This document shows positions 57,001-63,976 of a DNA stretch of 64,000 nucleotides, piece by piece. This stretch comes from Flavobacterium limi (lineage in GTDB: Bacteria; Bacteroidota; Bacteroidia; Flavobacteriales; Flavobacteriaceae). The notes beneath the pieces were generated by a model. The model had not been told where the DNA came from. It did no database searches and worked only from the letters and a program-made list of their open reading frames with translations. Where the stretch lies: the NCBI RefSeq assembly GCF_010645075.1, contig NZ_JAADZV010000001.1, positions 1,034,933 through 1,098,932 on the forward strand, written 5' to 3'. The translations under genes and the position numbers were made by a program. Each line of letters opens with the position of its first letter. Position 1 is the first letter of the stretch.

Positions 57001-57064
57001 AGAAACCCATTAAAAATAGGCAATAAAGAGCCTTTCCACCCTTGATAAATGAAAATTTATTCAT
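54041..57064 (-). CDS. SusC/RagA-type TonB-linked outer-membrane transporter
   Basis: A 1007-residue transporter: signal peptide (about 1-30), CarbopepD_reg domain (IQGIVTDGTAPLPGVTIAVK), plug with TonB-type motif IDPDAIESIEVLKDADATAI-like sequence (here INPDAIESIEVLKDADATAI), YGSRGANGVVLITTK, and a barrel ending GVQLTF. Sampled base composition is about 52 percent G+C (54961-55020), well above flanking genes, which points to transfer. It leads the susC-susD-S9 operon. Confidence 0.95.
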   Translation of the reverse strand: MNKFSFIKGGKALYCLFLMGFLLPFYPVYSKNGVRNSTTFLQQHQIQGIVTDGTAPLPGVTIAVKGKLNVTAITDYSGQYSLSASPQDTLIVSFIGFKTAVFPISGRTKIAIVLQFDTTTLQEVRVNAGYYSVKESERTGSIARITAKDIENQPVTNVLATMQGRMAGVNITQTTGVPGGGFDIKIRGQNSIRTEGNAPLYIIDGVPYASDPIGYNQTATTYPSVTSPLNSINPDAIESIEVLKDADATAIYGSRGANGVVLITTKKGKAGQTTFTVNASTGAGRVTRFMDLMHTEQYLAMRRQAFVNDGLTSYGATDYDINGTWDQNRYTDWQKELLGGTTLLQDFQGTVSGGSQRTQFLLSGNYHQETTVFPGDFVYKKGGAQVNINHRSEDDRFRIAFSGGYTAQDNNLPAFDLTYDARALAPNAPALYDANGELNWEDGTWDNPLRNLNAQFLSRTKDLVANTVLSYVLLPQLTLKSSFGYTDLNTVETRTSPSTIYNPAYGITSDRSTIYVNHTHRSSWIAEPQLNWKKETGRGALDVLLGATFQHQTTEKLYESGSGFSSNSLIYNLAAAKFPKVLLDESTQYRYQAFFGRINYAYASRYILNLTARRDGSSRFGPGNQFATFGAVGAAWLFHQEGLFAALPWLSFGKIRSSLGTTGNDQIGDYMFLNTYTTASANYSNAVGMQPTRLFNANFGWETNKKTEAALELGFFQDRIFATAAWYSNRSSNQLVGVPLPGTTGFSVLQSNLDATVENTGWELSLRTVNLNTAHFNWTTSLNLTFARNRLIEFPGLANSAYSQKYRIGQPLNILLLYTFKGVNDQTGVYEFEDLNQDGRITAPEDQQTIADLNPKYYGGLHNELRYKNWKLDFLFQFVKQDNILYPMGFAGQMANQPLTAGDSWVSAGDPASYQRYTTGVNSSVVQGDNLFNKSTASITDASFIRLKNIALSYDVPLQLNHTRCTVLLQSQNLLTFTRCKGGDPEFTFTGYLPPLKVITAGVQLTF

Positions 57065-57106
57065 AATATTGGGTTGGTTAGTGAAACGGTGGTTTTGTTA
57101 GCTTAA

Positions 57107-57150
57107 GGTCCTCTACGCTAGTTTGGCGACGAAGTAGAGGGCCATTTTTT
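57107..57150 (+). terminator. Terminator-like hairpin behind susC, plus orientation
   Basis: GGtCCTCTAC (57107-57116) pairs with GTAGAGGgCC (57134-57143), followed by a T run to 57151. It lies 43 bp upstream of the susC ATG but points away from it; no plus-strand gene ends here. Confidence 0.65.
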
Positions 57151-57176
57151 TGTCATTGCGAGGAACGAAGCAATCA
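57151..57176. repeat. Dispersed-type repeat (GTCATTGCGAGGAACGAAGC)
   Basis: The sequence GTCATTGCGAGGAACGAAGC, continuing AATC, resembles a short repeat that I recall at many places in diverse bacterial genomes including Bacteroidota. Only one copy is in this window. Confidence 0.4.
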
Positions 57177-57271
57177 CACTAATAGTATTTAATCATAGGC
57201 AGCAAAAGTTATAAGTTGGTTCTGGCTGCGAAACCTTATAAGATATTAAGAGAGAAGTATTGGCTAAGAAT

Positions 57272-57425
57272 ATAAGCTGGGTAATAAGCATAAAAAAGGC
57301 GCGGAACTCAGCTTATTGTTTCAAAGGTACTTGGCATACCCACCCACAAATAAGTGAGCCCACGCCATAAGCGTGAGCAATCTACTTATCATCCTGTGGG
57401 TTTAAACTGCCAAGTTTTTTGAAAC
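57272..57425. repeat. Nested inverted repeats, possible structured RNA or mobile-element end
   Basis: First pair: ATAAGCTG (57272-57279) and CAGCTTAT (57309-57316). Second, a fully nested set: GTTTCAAA 57318-57325 with TTTGAAAC 57418-57425; ACTTGGCA 57329-57336 with TGCCAAGT 57408-57415; CCCACA 57343-57348 with TGTGGG 57395-57400; ATAAGT 57350-57355 with ACTTAT 57384-57389; CACGC 57361-57365 with GCGTG 57371-57375. No ORF overlaps it. It lies in the 500-bp gap between susC and the defence island, which otherwise holds only the hairpin and repeat listed just before. Confidence 0.65.
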
Positions 57426-57568
57426 AGGATTCAAAGCGAAAGCTTCAAATATTTTTATATGAAGAATCGCAAATTTATTTTAAATATCAAATATAAGCAA
57501 CTTTTATTTAACTACAAAATTTCATTTTAACATATTTTTTGTCGTCAAATGAATTTGTCAATTTGAAT

Positions 57569-58045
57569 ATGGTTAGATATAAAAATGAAATTGCTCTAAA
57601 AACTTTAGGTAAAAGAATAAAGGCTGAAAGGCTGAAGTTAGGACTAGAGATTGAAGATTTAACTGCAATGACTGGATTCAGTTATACTATTTCTAATATT
57701 GAAAATGGATATGAAACTTATGTTACGTATTTTATAGAGGTTTGTTTTGCTCTAGGTGTTCATCCTAAGTATATTATGGATGAAGAGTTCAATCTAAAAC
57801 CTAGATTTCCCTTACCTGCATCACGACTAGAAAAATCACGATTGACAAATAGAATTAAAGCTTTAATAGATGCTGGCTATTTTAAAGAAGAAAGATCAGC
57901 AAGTGATGTAACTGAGAAACTTAGTTCAGATCATAATTTAGATTTTGAGTCAAAAAATGTTTCTGTTATATTGGTTAGGTTTGTTAAAAGTACTGTCCTA
58001 AAAATAACTAAAGTTGGAAATAGAAATCTTTATAGTAAAAGATAG
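57569..58045 (+). CDS. XRE-family helix-turn-helix regulator
   Basis: A 158-residue DNA-binding protein from ATG 57569 (the frame extends to a TTG at 57539). The N-terminal XRE domain (TLGKRIKAERLKLGLEIEDL, TGFSYTISNIENG, ALGVHPKYIM) is followed by a C-terminal segment with a second possible winged-helix (NRIKALIDAGYFKEERSASDV). It is the first gene of the AT-rich island that holds Kiwa and Argonaute, and may regulate it or be the cargo of an older insertion. Confidence 0.8.
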   Translation: MVRYKNEIALKTLGKRIKAERLKLGLEIEDLTAMTGFSYTISNIENGYETYVTYFIEVCFALGVHPKYIMDEEFNLKPRFPLPASRLEKSRLTNRIKALIDAGYFKEERSASDVTEKLSSDHNLDFESKNVSVILVRFVKSTVLKITKVGNRNLYSKR

Positions 58046-58115
58046 GAATAAAAATGAATACATATTTCCTTGATAAAGAGGGGAGTCTTAATTGAAAAAA
58101 ACGAAAGTTGTAATT

Positions 58116-58253
58116 ATGAAATGGTATGAAATAATTTTTATTATAATAATGATTCCAATAGGATTTTATATTTTCGGTAAGGTATCAGAAACTAGAAAGG
58201 GATATAGATATAATGATAGTTGGAGAACAAGAGATAAGAAAAAGAGGCGTTGA
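58116..58253 (+). CDS. Tiny single-helix membrane protein
   Basis: A 45-residue ORF: one hydrophobic helix (residues 4-21), then a strongly basic tail ending RDKKKRR. The stop codon lies in the loop of a good terminator, which supports a real transcript. An in-frame TTG at 58092 would add eight residues. No family recognised; it could be a small toxin-like or regulatory peptide. Confidence 0.45.
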   Translation: MKWYEIIFIIIMIPIGFYIFGKVSETRKGYRYNDSWRTRDKKKRR

Positions 58254-58266
58254 GCCTCTTTTTTTG
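58239..58266 (+). terminator. Rho-independent terminator ahead of Kiwa
   Basis: AAAAAGAGGC / GCCTCTTTTT stem, loop GTTGA, followed by T. It insulates the Kiwa genes from the upstream ORFs. Confidence 0.85.
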
Positions 58267-58498
58267 TTTTTAAAACAGGTATTTATACGGGTTTCCTTTT
58301 TTTATTAAAAAGCTAATTTGGCATCTTTCAAAGAGCATTATGGAAATCCGTAAAATAAAGTAAAAGTGTTTTTTTACATTTGATTTTGAAAATTGGCCTA
58401 TGAAATAATTCCAATCAGAATTGAGCTATTAAGACTATTTATGGTTAGTATAAATAAGTTCCATAAGCAAATTAATGTATGTTAACTAAAATAGAATA

Positions 58499-59045
58499 AT
58501 GAAAAAAATACAACTTTATATTATCTCACTTTGGTTATTGTTTTTTTTTAGTAGCTATCAAAGAATTCATTTTTATTTCTTGGACTTTTTCATTTTCTCG
58601 TGAAAATATAATGAACTTTTTAAGTGTTAATTCAATTTCATTGGTCTCATTTTGTTTTTCTCTTTTAGGATTATTTTACTATGCAAGATTTACCTATTTT
58701 TTACAGGGGTCAACTAAATTGCCCAAAAAAATCATAAAAATTGAAGATCAAAGCTATGAGCATTTAACATTTTTAACAACATACATAATTCCTTTTTTAA
58801 GAGTAAAATTAGAAGGTAAAGATTTAGTTGTCACCATACTTCTATTGATAATAATCGGAGCAATTTTTATCAAAACTAACTTATTCTATAAAAACCCAAC
58901 TTTAGCATTATTGGGCTACAAACTTTATAAAGTAGATACAGAAAAAAATATTGGATTAATTTTTATATCGAAACAAAATTTAAAATTAGGTGATGAAGTT
59001 CATCACATTCCATTGAGTGATAACGTATATTTTGTAAAATTATGA
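58499..59045 (+). pseudogene. kwaA: kwaA, membrane protein of Kiwa, frameshifted at a T9 tract
   Basis: KwaA is the membrane sensor of the Kiwa anti-phage system. The frame from ATG 58499 (MKKIQLYIISLWLLFFF) stops after about 34 codons at 58601. The downstream frame, open to the stop at 59043-59045, holds the rest of the protein. They meet at nine T (58541-58549): with eight T the reading continues LFFLVAIKEFIFISWTFSFS and then MNFLSVNSISL, giving one 181-residue protein with about four membrane helices, near the usual KwaA size. The ATG at 58611 could make a protein lacking the first helix and a half. The stop overlaps the kwaB start (ATGA). Either a true inactivating or phase-variable indel, or a sequencing error. 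Confidence 0.75.
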
Positions 59046-60001
59046 CAAGAGAAGAGCTAATTATTAGACTAAATTATTTTTTAAACCCTGACAACAATAT
59101 TGGTGCAGTTTTATATTTTGTGCTAGATCAGGGAGGGGAAACTTTAATAAGGTTTGCTGATATTGAAAATGGAGCAAAAATAGAATTAAAAAATAGATTT
59201 CTTGAATACATAGAGCAAAAGTTCATAAACAACGAAGACCTTCATTATCAAAATATAAGTGAAGCTGATGATCGAAAGAACGTTGTTTATAAATATGATA
59301 TCGATGAACGACCAGAAAGCTTAAATATTCTTGATGAAATTCTTGAGAACGAAGAACAGATTCATTTCAACTTTAATCAAGATCAGCTTCCTAATATTAA
59401 AGGATATCTAATAGTAATTGGGAACGAAGGGAATAAAATAGCTTTATATAAAAAACATCACTCAATGAATATATTGAGAAGAGATAGATTTTTGTTAGTA
59501 CCAAGTGGGGAAAGGCTTGTTGGAGTTCAAAATGATGTAATAGCATTAGATAAAAGTTTTGATTTTATGATGGTCGATGACAACTTAATAGTGTTGAAAT
59601 TAAATATTCTTGAACGTTATTTCGGTTTTGAAGATGTTATCAGAAATCAAGCATCTAACACTATTGATTTAGTTGAGGCAAATGAATTACTTGAAGATAT
59701 TCAACAATTACAAGAAATTGCTCAAAGTATGCCAAATGCAAGAAAGTTAATGAAAATTCGTAATTCACCGGTTTTAAATGTACCTGCAATCAATGTAATG
59801 AATTTTATCAGGAATCATCCGGAATTAACTGGTAAGATAAATTTTAATGCAGATGGAACAAAAATAAATTTAGAAACGGGGATATCTAAAAAAATGTTTT
59901 TAAAGTTACTAAACGACGATTTCTTATTTTCTCAACTTACAGAATTACAATATGACAGTCATGCAAAAGATAAGTTGATGGAAGTTCGAAATGAAAATTA
60001 A
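59042..60001 (+). CDS. kwaB: KwaB, DUF4868 protein of Kiwa
   Basis: A 319-residue soluble protein with the DUF4868 domain, the known second component of Kiwa, which binds DNA and acts with the KwaA membrane scaffold against phage. Recognised from size, from IKGYLIVIGNEGNKIALYKK and LLVPSGERL, FDFMMVDDNLIVLKLNILER, and from the coupled membrane gene. It is intact; only kwaA is interrupted. With kwaA out of frame, translation coupled through the ATGA overlap may be reduced. Confidence 0.85.
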   Translation: MTREELIIRLNYFLNPDNNIGAVLYFVLDQGGETLIRFADIENGAKIELKNRFLEYIEQKFINNEDLHYQNISEADDRKNVVYKYDIDERPESLNILDEILENEEQIHFNFNQDQLPNIKGYLIVIGNEGNKIALYKKHHSMNILRRDRFLLVPSGERLVGVQNDVIALDKSFDFMMVDDNLIVLKLNILERYFGFEDVIRNQASNTIDLVEANELLEDIQQLQEIAQSMPNARKLMKIRNSPVLNVPAINVMNFIRNHPELTGKINFNADGTKINLETGISKKMFLKLLNDDFLFSQLTELQYDSHAKDKLMEVRNEN

Positions 60002-60137
60002 TAGCAAATAAAACTATCAATCAATAGTTACTTTCTCTCCGTCCGATGTGCTTTCATGAAAAGATAAATGTAATCATGAAAGCTATTTTAAGTTCAATAC
60101 CCCAGTCCTCCGAAGTGTTCCATTCTTTATTGAGAAG

Positions 60138-60207
60138 GAGTAGAGGTAACTAAATATTCTTTGATGTGTTGTAATCTTTTTTGGTTATTTTTGAGAATAT
60201 AAAAAAC
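60138..60207 (+). repeat. Direct repeat copy 1, upstream of Argonaute operon
   Basis: About 70 bp beginning GAGTAGAGG, matching 63672-63742 at roughly 62 of 71 aligned positions, with a 26-nt identical core (60169-60194 and 63704-63729). A further 12-nt match, CCGAAGTGTTCC, lies before each (60110-60121; 63536-63547), and a similar ATGTTTGTTT after each. The 350-bp gap 60002-60351 holds nothing else that I can see. Confidence 0.75.
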
Positions 60208-60351
60208 TATGGAATTGCACTAATTTAAACTAAAGTTGATATGATAATGTTTGTTTGGGGGATATACGATTTTTAGTGTCAATAGTTATCAAACCAGTCC
60301 ACGAAATAAGCTCTGAACAAAAAACTAAGAAAGGATAAAATAAAATATAGT

Positions 60352-62643
60352 ATGCAATTAAACTACTTTCCTATAAATATAGATTTTGATAAGTTTCAAA
60401 TTTTTACTGAACAATACAGTGAAGAGCTCCTTGCTGAATTAAGAAATCAGCACAATGCAACACATTCATTTTTTAGAAATGGTGACTCCATTTTTATTTC
60501 AAATAAAAATGGCGAAGAAAATGTGACAATTGGGAAAATTTCAGAACAAAGTACTTATGGGAATCACAATATTACATCTTCATTAATTAAACATTTATTT
60601 TTCCGCACCTTTAAAGATCGTTTTCCTAATCACACACCAGTTGATTTTTATCCGTTTCGTTTTTTCTCTGGTCAACAAAAAGACGATATTATTTATGATG
60701 CCTTGCCTGATAAATTAAAAAATCGTATTGCTTACAAAAAGTTAATTGAACTTCAACTACGACTAACTGAAATAAATGGAAAAAAACAATTTGGATTTTT
60801 AATCAACATCAAACGCAATTGGATTTTCGATAAGACGTGTGCCGAACTACAGCAAGAAAATTACGATTTAATAGGTATAGAAGTATTGTATGCAGAAACT
60901 TTACCTGGACTGTCTAATATCCTTGCACCCAATGAAGAATTTGTAGGTGAAATTACAGCAGTCAATGGAAGAAAGGCTACGGTAAATACCAATGAAGGTC
61001 AAAAAGAATATGACTTGAACGAATTGTTCATTCGTAAAACAAAATTCAACATTGGCAACTATTTAGCTTTTAGTACTTCACAACAAAAAAGTGATGAAAT
61101 TTTACGTATTATTGATAGTAAGCGTGAAGATATCTACAATCCCAAAAAACTTTATATTGAAATTTCCAACACAGCAAAAGCATTGTTTTCTGATAAAGGA
61201 ACACCAATTTTGTTTCAAAATAAAGACGGTTTTTGTTTTACTGTAAACACAATACCATTAACTGTTTTTAATAGCATAGAATTAAAAATACCTACTTTTA
61301 TTTTTGACCCCGCAGCCACCAAAACAATCAACACCTATCCAGATAATGGCTTAAATAATTTTGGGCCATACGATAGCGGTATTTTTGATATAAAATCGCC
61401 CAATGTTCTCTGTATTTGCAACAAAGCAATAAGAGGAAATTTTACTCAATTTCTTTCCAATCTAAAAGAAGGTTTACCACAATCCAAGTATTTCCAAAAG
61501 GGTTTACAAAGAAAATACGATTTACACAGTGTAACGTTTGACATAAAGGAAATTCAAAACAACATACTAAGTGAATATTTAAACATAATTCGAGATTATG
61601 ATGACAGTAAACCGCATTTAGCAATAATTGAAATACCCGAAAGTTTCAAATTGCAAAATGACCAAAACAATCCATATTATCATATAAAGGCAAAACTACT
61701 TTCTCTTGAAATACCTGTTCAATTTGTTACCACACGAATTGTAAATAATCACAACGAGTACATTTTGAATTCAATTTCGTTACAGATTTATGCAAAATTA
61801 GGAGGAACTCCGTGGGTACTACCGACACAGCGCTCGGTTGATAGAGAATTAGTAATTGGTATTGGACATAGCTGGCTTAGAAAAAATCAATATTCAGGAG
61901 CTGAAAGTAATCGTGTTGTTGGTATTACAACCTTTCTTTCGAGTGATGGACAATATTTGCTTGGTGATAAAGTAAAAGATGTAGCATTTGAAAATTATTT
62001 TGAAGAACTTTTAAAAAGCCTAAAACAATCCATTCAACGCCTATCTTCTGAACAAGGCTGGAGTGATGGGGACACTGTACGGTTGATTTTTCACATTTTC
62101 AAGCCAATCAAAAATGTTGAGTTTGATGTAATCAGTAGGTTAATAAAGGATATTCCGCAGTACAAAATTAAGTTTGCATTTGTTACCATAGGTAATACAC
62201 ACCCCACAGTGTTGTTTGACATCAATCAACAAGGTGTAAGTTCTTATGGAAGTAATATATCAAAAGGCGAGTACATTCCAAATAGAGCAAGTAACGTTTT
62301 TCTTGATGCAGAAACTTGCATTGTACAAATGTTGGGAGCAAATGAATTAAAAACATCGAAACACGGAATGAGTAAGCCCATTCAAATAAAAATCCGAACA
62401 CCACAAGGAAACTACAGTAATAGCGAGTTAAACGATATGTTATTTTATGATTTGAGTTACATCACACAACAAATTTTTTCATTTACTTATTTATCGTGGC
62501 GAAGTTTCTTACCATCTGAGGAACCAGCAACAATGAAATATTCTAACCTTATTTCAAAAATGCTTGGCAAAATGCGAAACTTACAATCTTGGGATGCAGA
62601 TAAATTGAACTATGGTTTAAAACGAAAGAAATGGTTTCTATAG
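60352..62643 (+). CDS. Long prokaryotic Argonaute, catalytically inactive
   Basis: A 763-residue Argonaute: N-terminal and PAZ-like halves (1-400), MID (about 400-480; HIKAKLLSLEIPVQFV guide-binding region) and PIWI (about 480-763). PIWI is recognised from SISLQIYAKLGGTPWVLP and TYLSWRSFLPSEEPA. The first catalytic Asp is replaced: VIGIGHSW has Gly505 where active enzymes have Asp, and the third site reads IFHIFKP (near 582) rather than an Asp-Gly. So it should bind guide and target but not cut. Its stop overlaps the next gene, a membrane protein, which fits the long-B pAgo systems that recruit separate effectors. Confidence 0.88.
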   Translation: MQLNYFPINIDFDKFQIFTEQYSEELLAELRNQHNATHSFFRNGDSIFISNKNGEENVTIGKISEQSTYGNHNITSSLIKHLFFRTFKDRFPNHTPVDFYPFRFFSGQQKDDIIYDALPDKLKNRIAYKKLIELQLRLTEINGKKQFGFLINIKRNWIFDKTCAELQQENYDLIGIEVLYAETLPGLSNILAPNEEFVGEITAVNGRKATVNTNEGQKEYDLNELFIRKTKFNIGNYLAFSTSQQKSDEILRIIDSKREDIYNPKKLYIEISNTAKALFSDKGTPILFQNKDGFCFTVNTIPLTVFNSIELKIPTFIFDPAATKTINTYPDNGLNNFGPYDSGIFDIKSPNVLCICNKAIRGNFTQFLSNLKEGLPQSKYFQKGLQRKYDLHSVTFDIKEIQNNILSEYLNIIRDYDDSKPHLAIIEIPESFKLQNDQNNPYYHIKAKLLSLEIPVQFVTTRIVNNHNEYILNSISLQIYAKLGGTPWVLPTQRSVDRELVIGIGHSWLRKNQYSGAESNRVVGITTFLSSDGQYLLGDKVKDVAFENYFEELLKSLKQSIQRLSSEQGWSDGDTVRLIFHIFKPIKNVEFDVISRLIKDIPQYKIKFAFVTIGNTHPTVLFDINQQGVSSYGSNISKGEYIPNRASNVFLDAETCIVQMLGANELKTSKHGMSKPIQIKIRTPQGNYSNSELNDMLFYDLSYITQQIFSFTYLSWRSFLPSEEPATMKYSNLISKMLGKMRNLQSWDADKLNYGLKRKKWFL

Positions 62644-63518
62644 GAGAAAGAGTTTTATATATGGAAGGAGTTAACGAAAGTCCAAAAATAAAGGCGTTCC
62701 ATCATTTTCTATTGGACAAGAAAGTTAGTTCTTTGTTTAATGGAAGCAGTGATTTAGATGAGCAATTTTTTAAAATACTTTCTTCAATTCAAACAAATAA
62801 CAAAAAAGCATTTGAAGAAATTTACACTAAAAAGAGTAAAAGTAATCCAAACAGAGATTCGCCAGCACCTTTCGTAAATGATGATTATTTAATTTTTTGT
62901 TTGATCATTGCAATTATTAAATTCGATATTGATAAAATCTGGATAAAAAACATTATTTCTATTAGGAACAGAAATGTTACAACCATAACATTTGAAAATA
63001 TTTTGAATGAAAATTATTCAAGTACTAGCAATCAATCAGAAATTGTTTTAACTTTTTTACGGTTGTTTGACCAATCAAAAATCAATAATGATTTGCTTAA
63101 TGGAGCATTAAAAAGCATAACAGAAAATATGAATTTATTAGAAAATCGAAACGATTTTCTAATTTTGTGTGCATTTACGACATACGATTTTATAATTTAT
63201 CAGAAAGAAGCCAGCGAAGGAAATGAAATAAGTTTACTAAAAAAGTTTAACCAAAACTTCAAGACACGCATTAAAATTTTGGCTTGGATTTTACAAGCAG
63301 TAATTTTTTCTGGCCTGATTTACAGTTTGTCTAAACTTCCAATTTATAAGCCTCAAGTACTTTTATTTATTGAGAAATACAATTTCTTGTTTACACTTTT
63401 AGGAGCCTCAGGATTTACATTTTTGGGGAATCAAATTCCTTTTATTAAAAACAAATCACAAGAATTATTAATGATATTATTTGGTTATCCTAAACAACTA
63501 TTACAAACAAAAAAATAA
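62631..63518 (+). CDS. Argonaute-associated two-TM membrane protein, probable effector
   Basis: A 295-residue protein (285 if ATG 62661 is used) overlapping the Argonaute stop by 13 bp. Residues 1-210 are a soluble helical domain of unknown family; two membrane helices follow at about 214-236 and 247-268 (LAWILQAVIFSGLIYSL; LFTLLGASGFTFLG), with a short basic tail. In known inactive-pAgo systems a membrane partner depolarises the cell after target recognition; I infer the same role here. No catalytic motif is seen. Confidence 0.75.
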   Translation: MVSIGERVLYMEGVNESPKIKAFHHFLLDKKVSSLFNGSSDLDEQFFKILSSIQTNNKKAFEEIYTKKSKSNPNRDSPAPFVNDDYLIFCLIIAIIKFDIDKIWIKNIISIRNRNVTTITFENILNENYSSTSNQSEIVLTFLRLFDQSKINNDLLNGALKSITENMNLLENRNDFLILCAFTTYDFIIYQKEASEGNEISLLKKFNQNFKTRIKILAWILQAVIFSGLIYSLSKLPIYKPQVLLFIEKYNFLFTLLGASGFTFLGNQIPFIKNKSQELLMILFGYPKQLLQTKK

Positions 63519-63558
63519 AAAAACACCCCCGCTCCCCGAAGTGTTCCTGATGAAACGC

Positions 63559-63591
63559 TGTGCAAACGTCTTCGACTTTGCACAATTTTTT
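63559..63591 (+). terminator. Terminator of Argonaute operon
   Basis: TGTGCAAA / TTTGCACA stem with an inner GTC/GAC (bulged C) and TTC loop, followed by a T run. Confidence 0.85.
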
Positions 63592-63671
63592 TAATGTTTT
63601 TGTAAATTTCAAAACCTCTTAAATTCTCCCGACTTTAAAGAACTGTTTTATACAATTTGGTTTTATTGATA

Positions 63672-63742
63672 GAGTAGAGGCAATCAAATATTCTTTTGAT
63701 AGTTTGTAATCTTTTTTGGTTATTTTTGAAAATATACAAAAC
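63672..63742 (+). repeat. Direct repeat copy 2, upstream of the truncated gene
   Basis: Partner of 60138-60207, placed 81 bp before the next start codon. The rest of the gap 63519-63823 is the operon terminator and AT-rich sequence. Confidence 0.75.
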
Positions 63743-63823
63743 GAAACAAACTTGAGTGTACACATCAAATTAATTCGATTGGTGATGTTTGTTTCATATG
63801 TCTAAAATTTAAGAGATTTTTTT

Positions 63824-63976
63824 ATGGAAACCCAAAGAAAATATAACATCTTTTATTCATGGCAATCGGATCTGCCAAAGGAAACTAATTTAAATGGAAT
63901 TAGACAATGTTTAAGAGAATCAGTGCAAATTCCGGTTATATTGATCACCCCATTCCGTTTTAAAGTGAGCACCTGA
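63824..63976 (+). pseudogene. N-terminus of a YSWQSD-motif protein cut by an IS end
   Basis: The first 33 or so codons (METQRKYNIFYSWQSDLP and on to RQCLRES) resemble the start of proteins that I recall as TIR-like or nucleotide-binding and linked to defence; the assignment is weak. After that the frame runs into the repeated ends of an IS-like element and stops at 63974-63976. The remainder of the gene is beyond the window or lost. Confidence 0.55.

Noticed and set aside
58611..59045. kwaA as an intact 144-residue gene starting at 58611
   Set aside because: The upstream frame-0 sequence is coherent KwaA-like protein and joins a good ATG at 58499 if one T is removed; the short version would lack the first helix.
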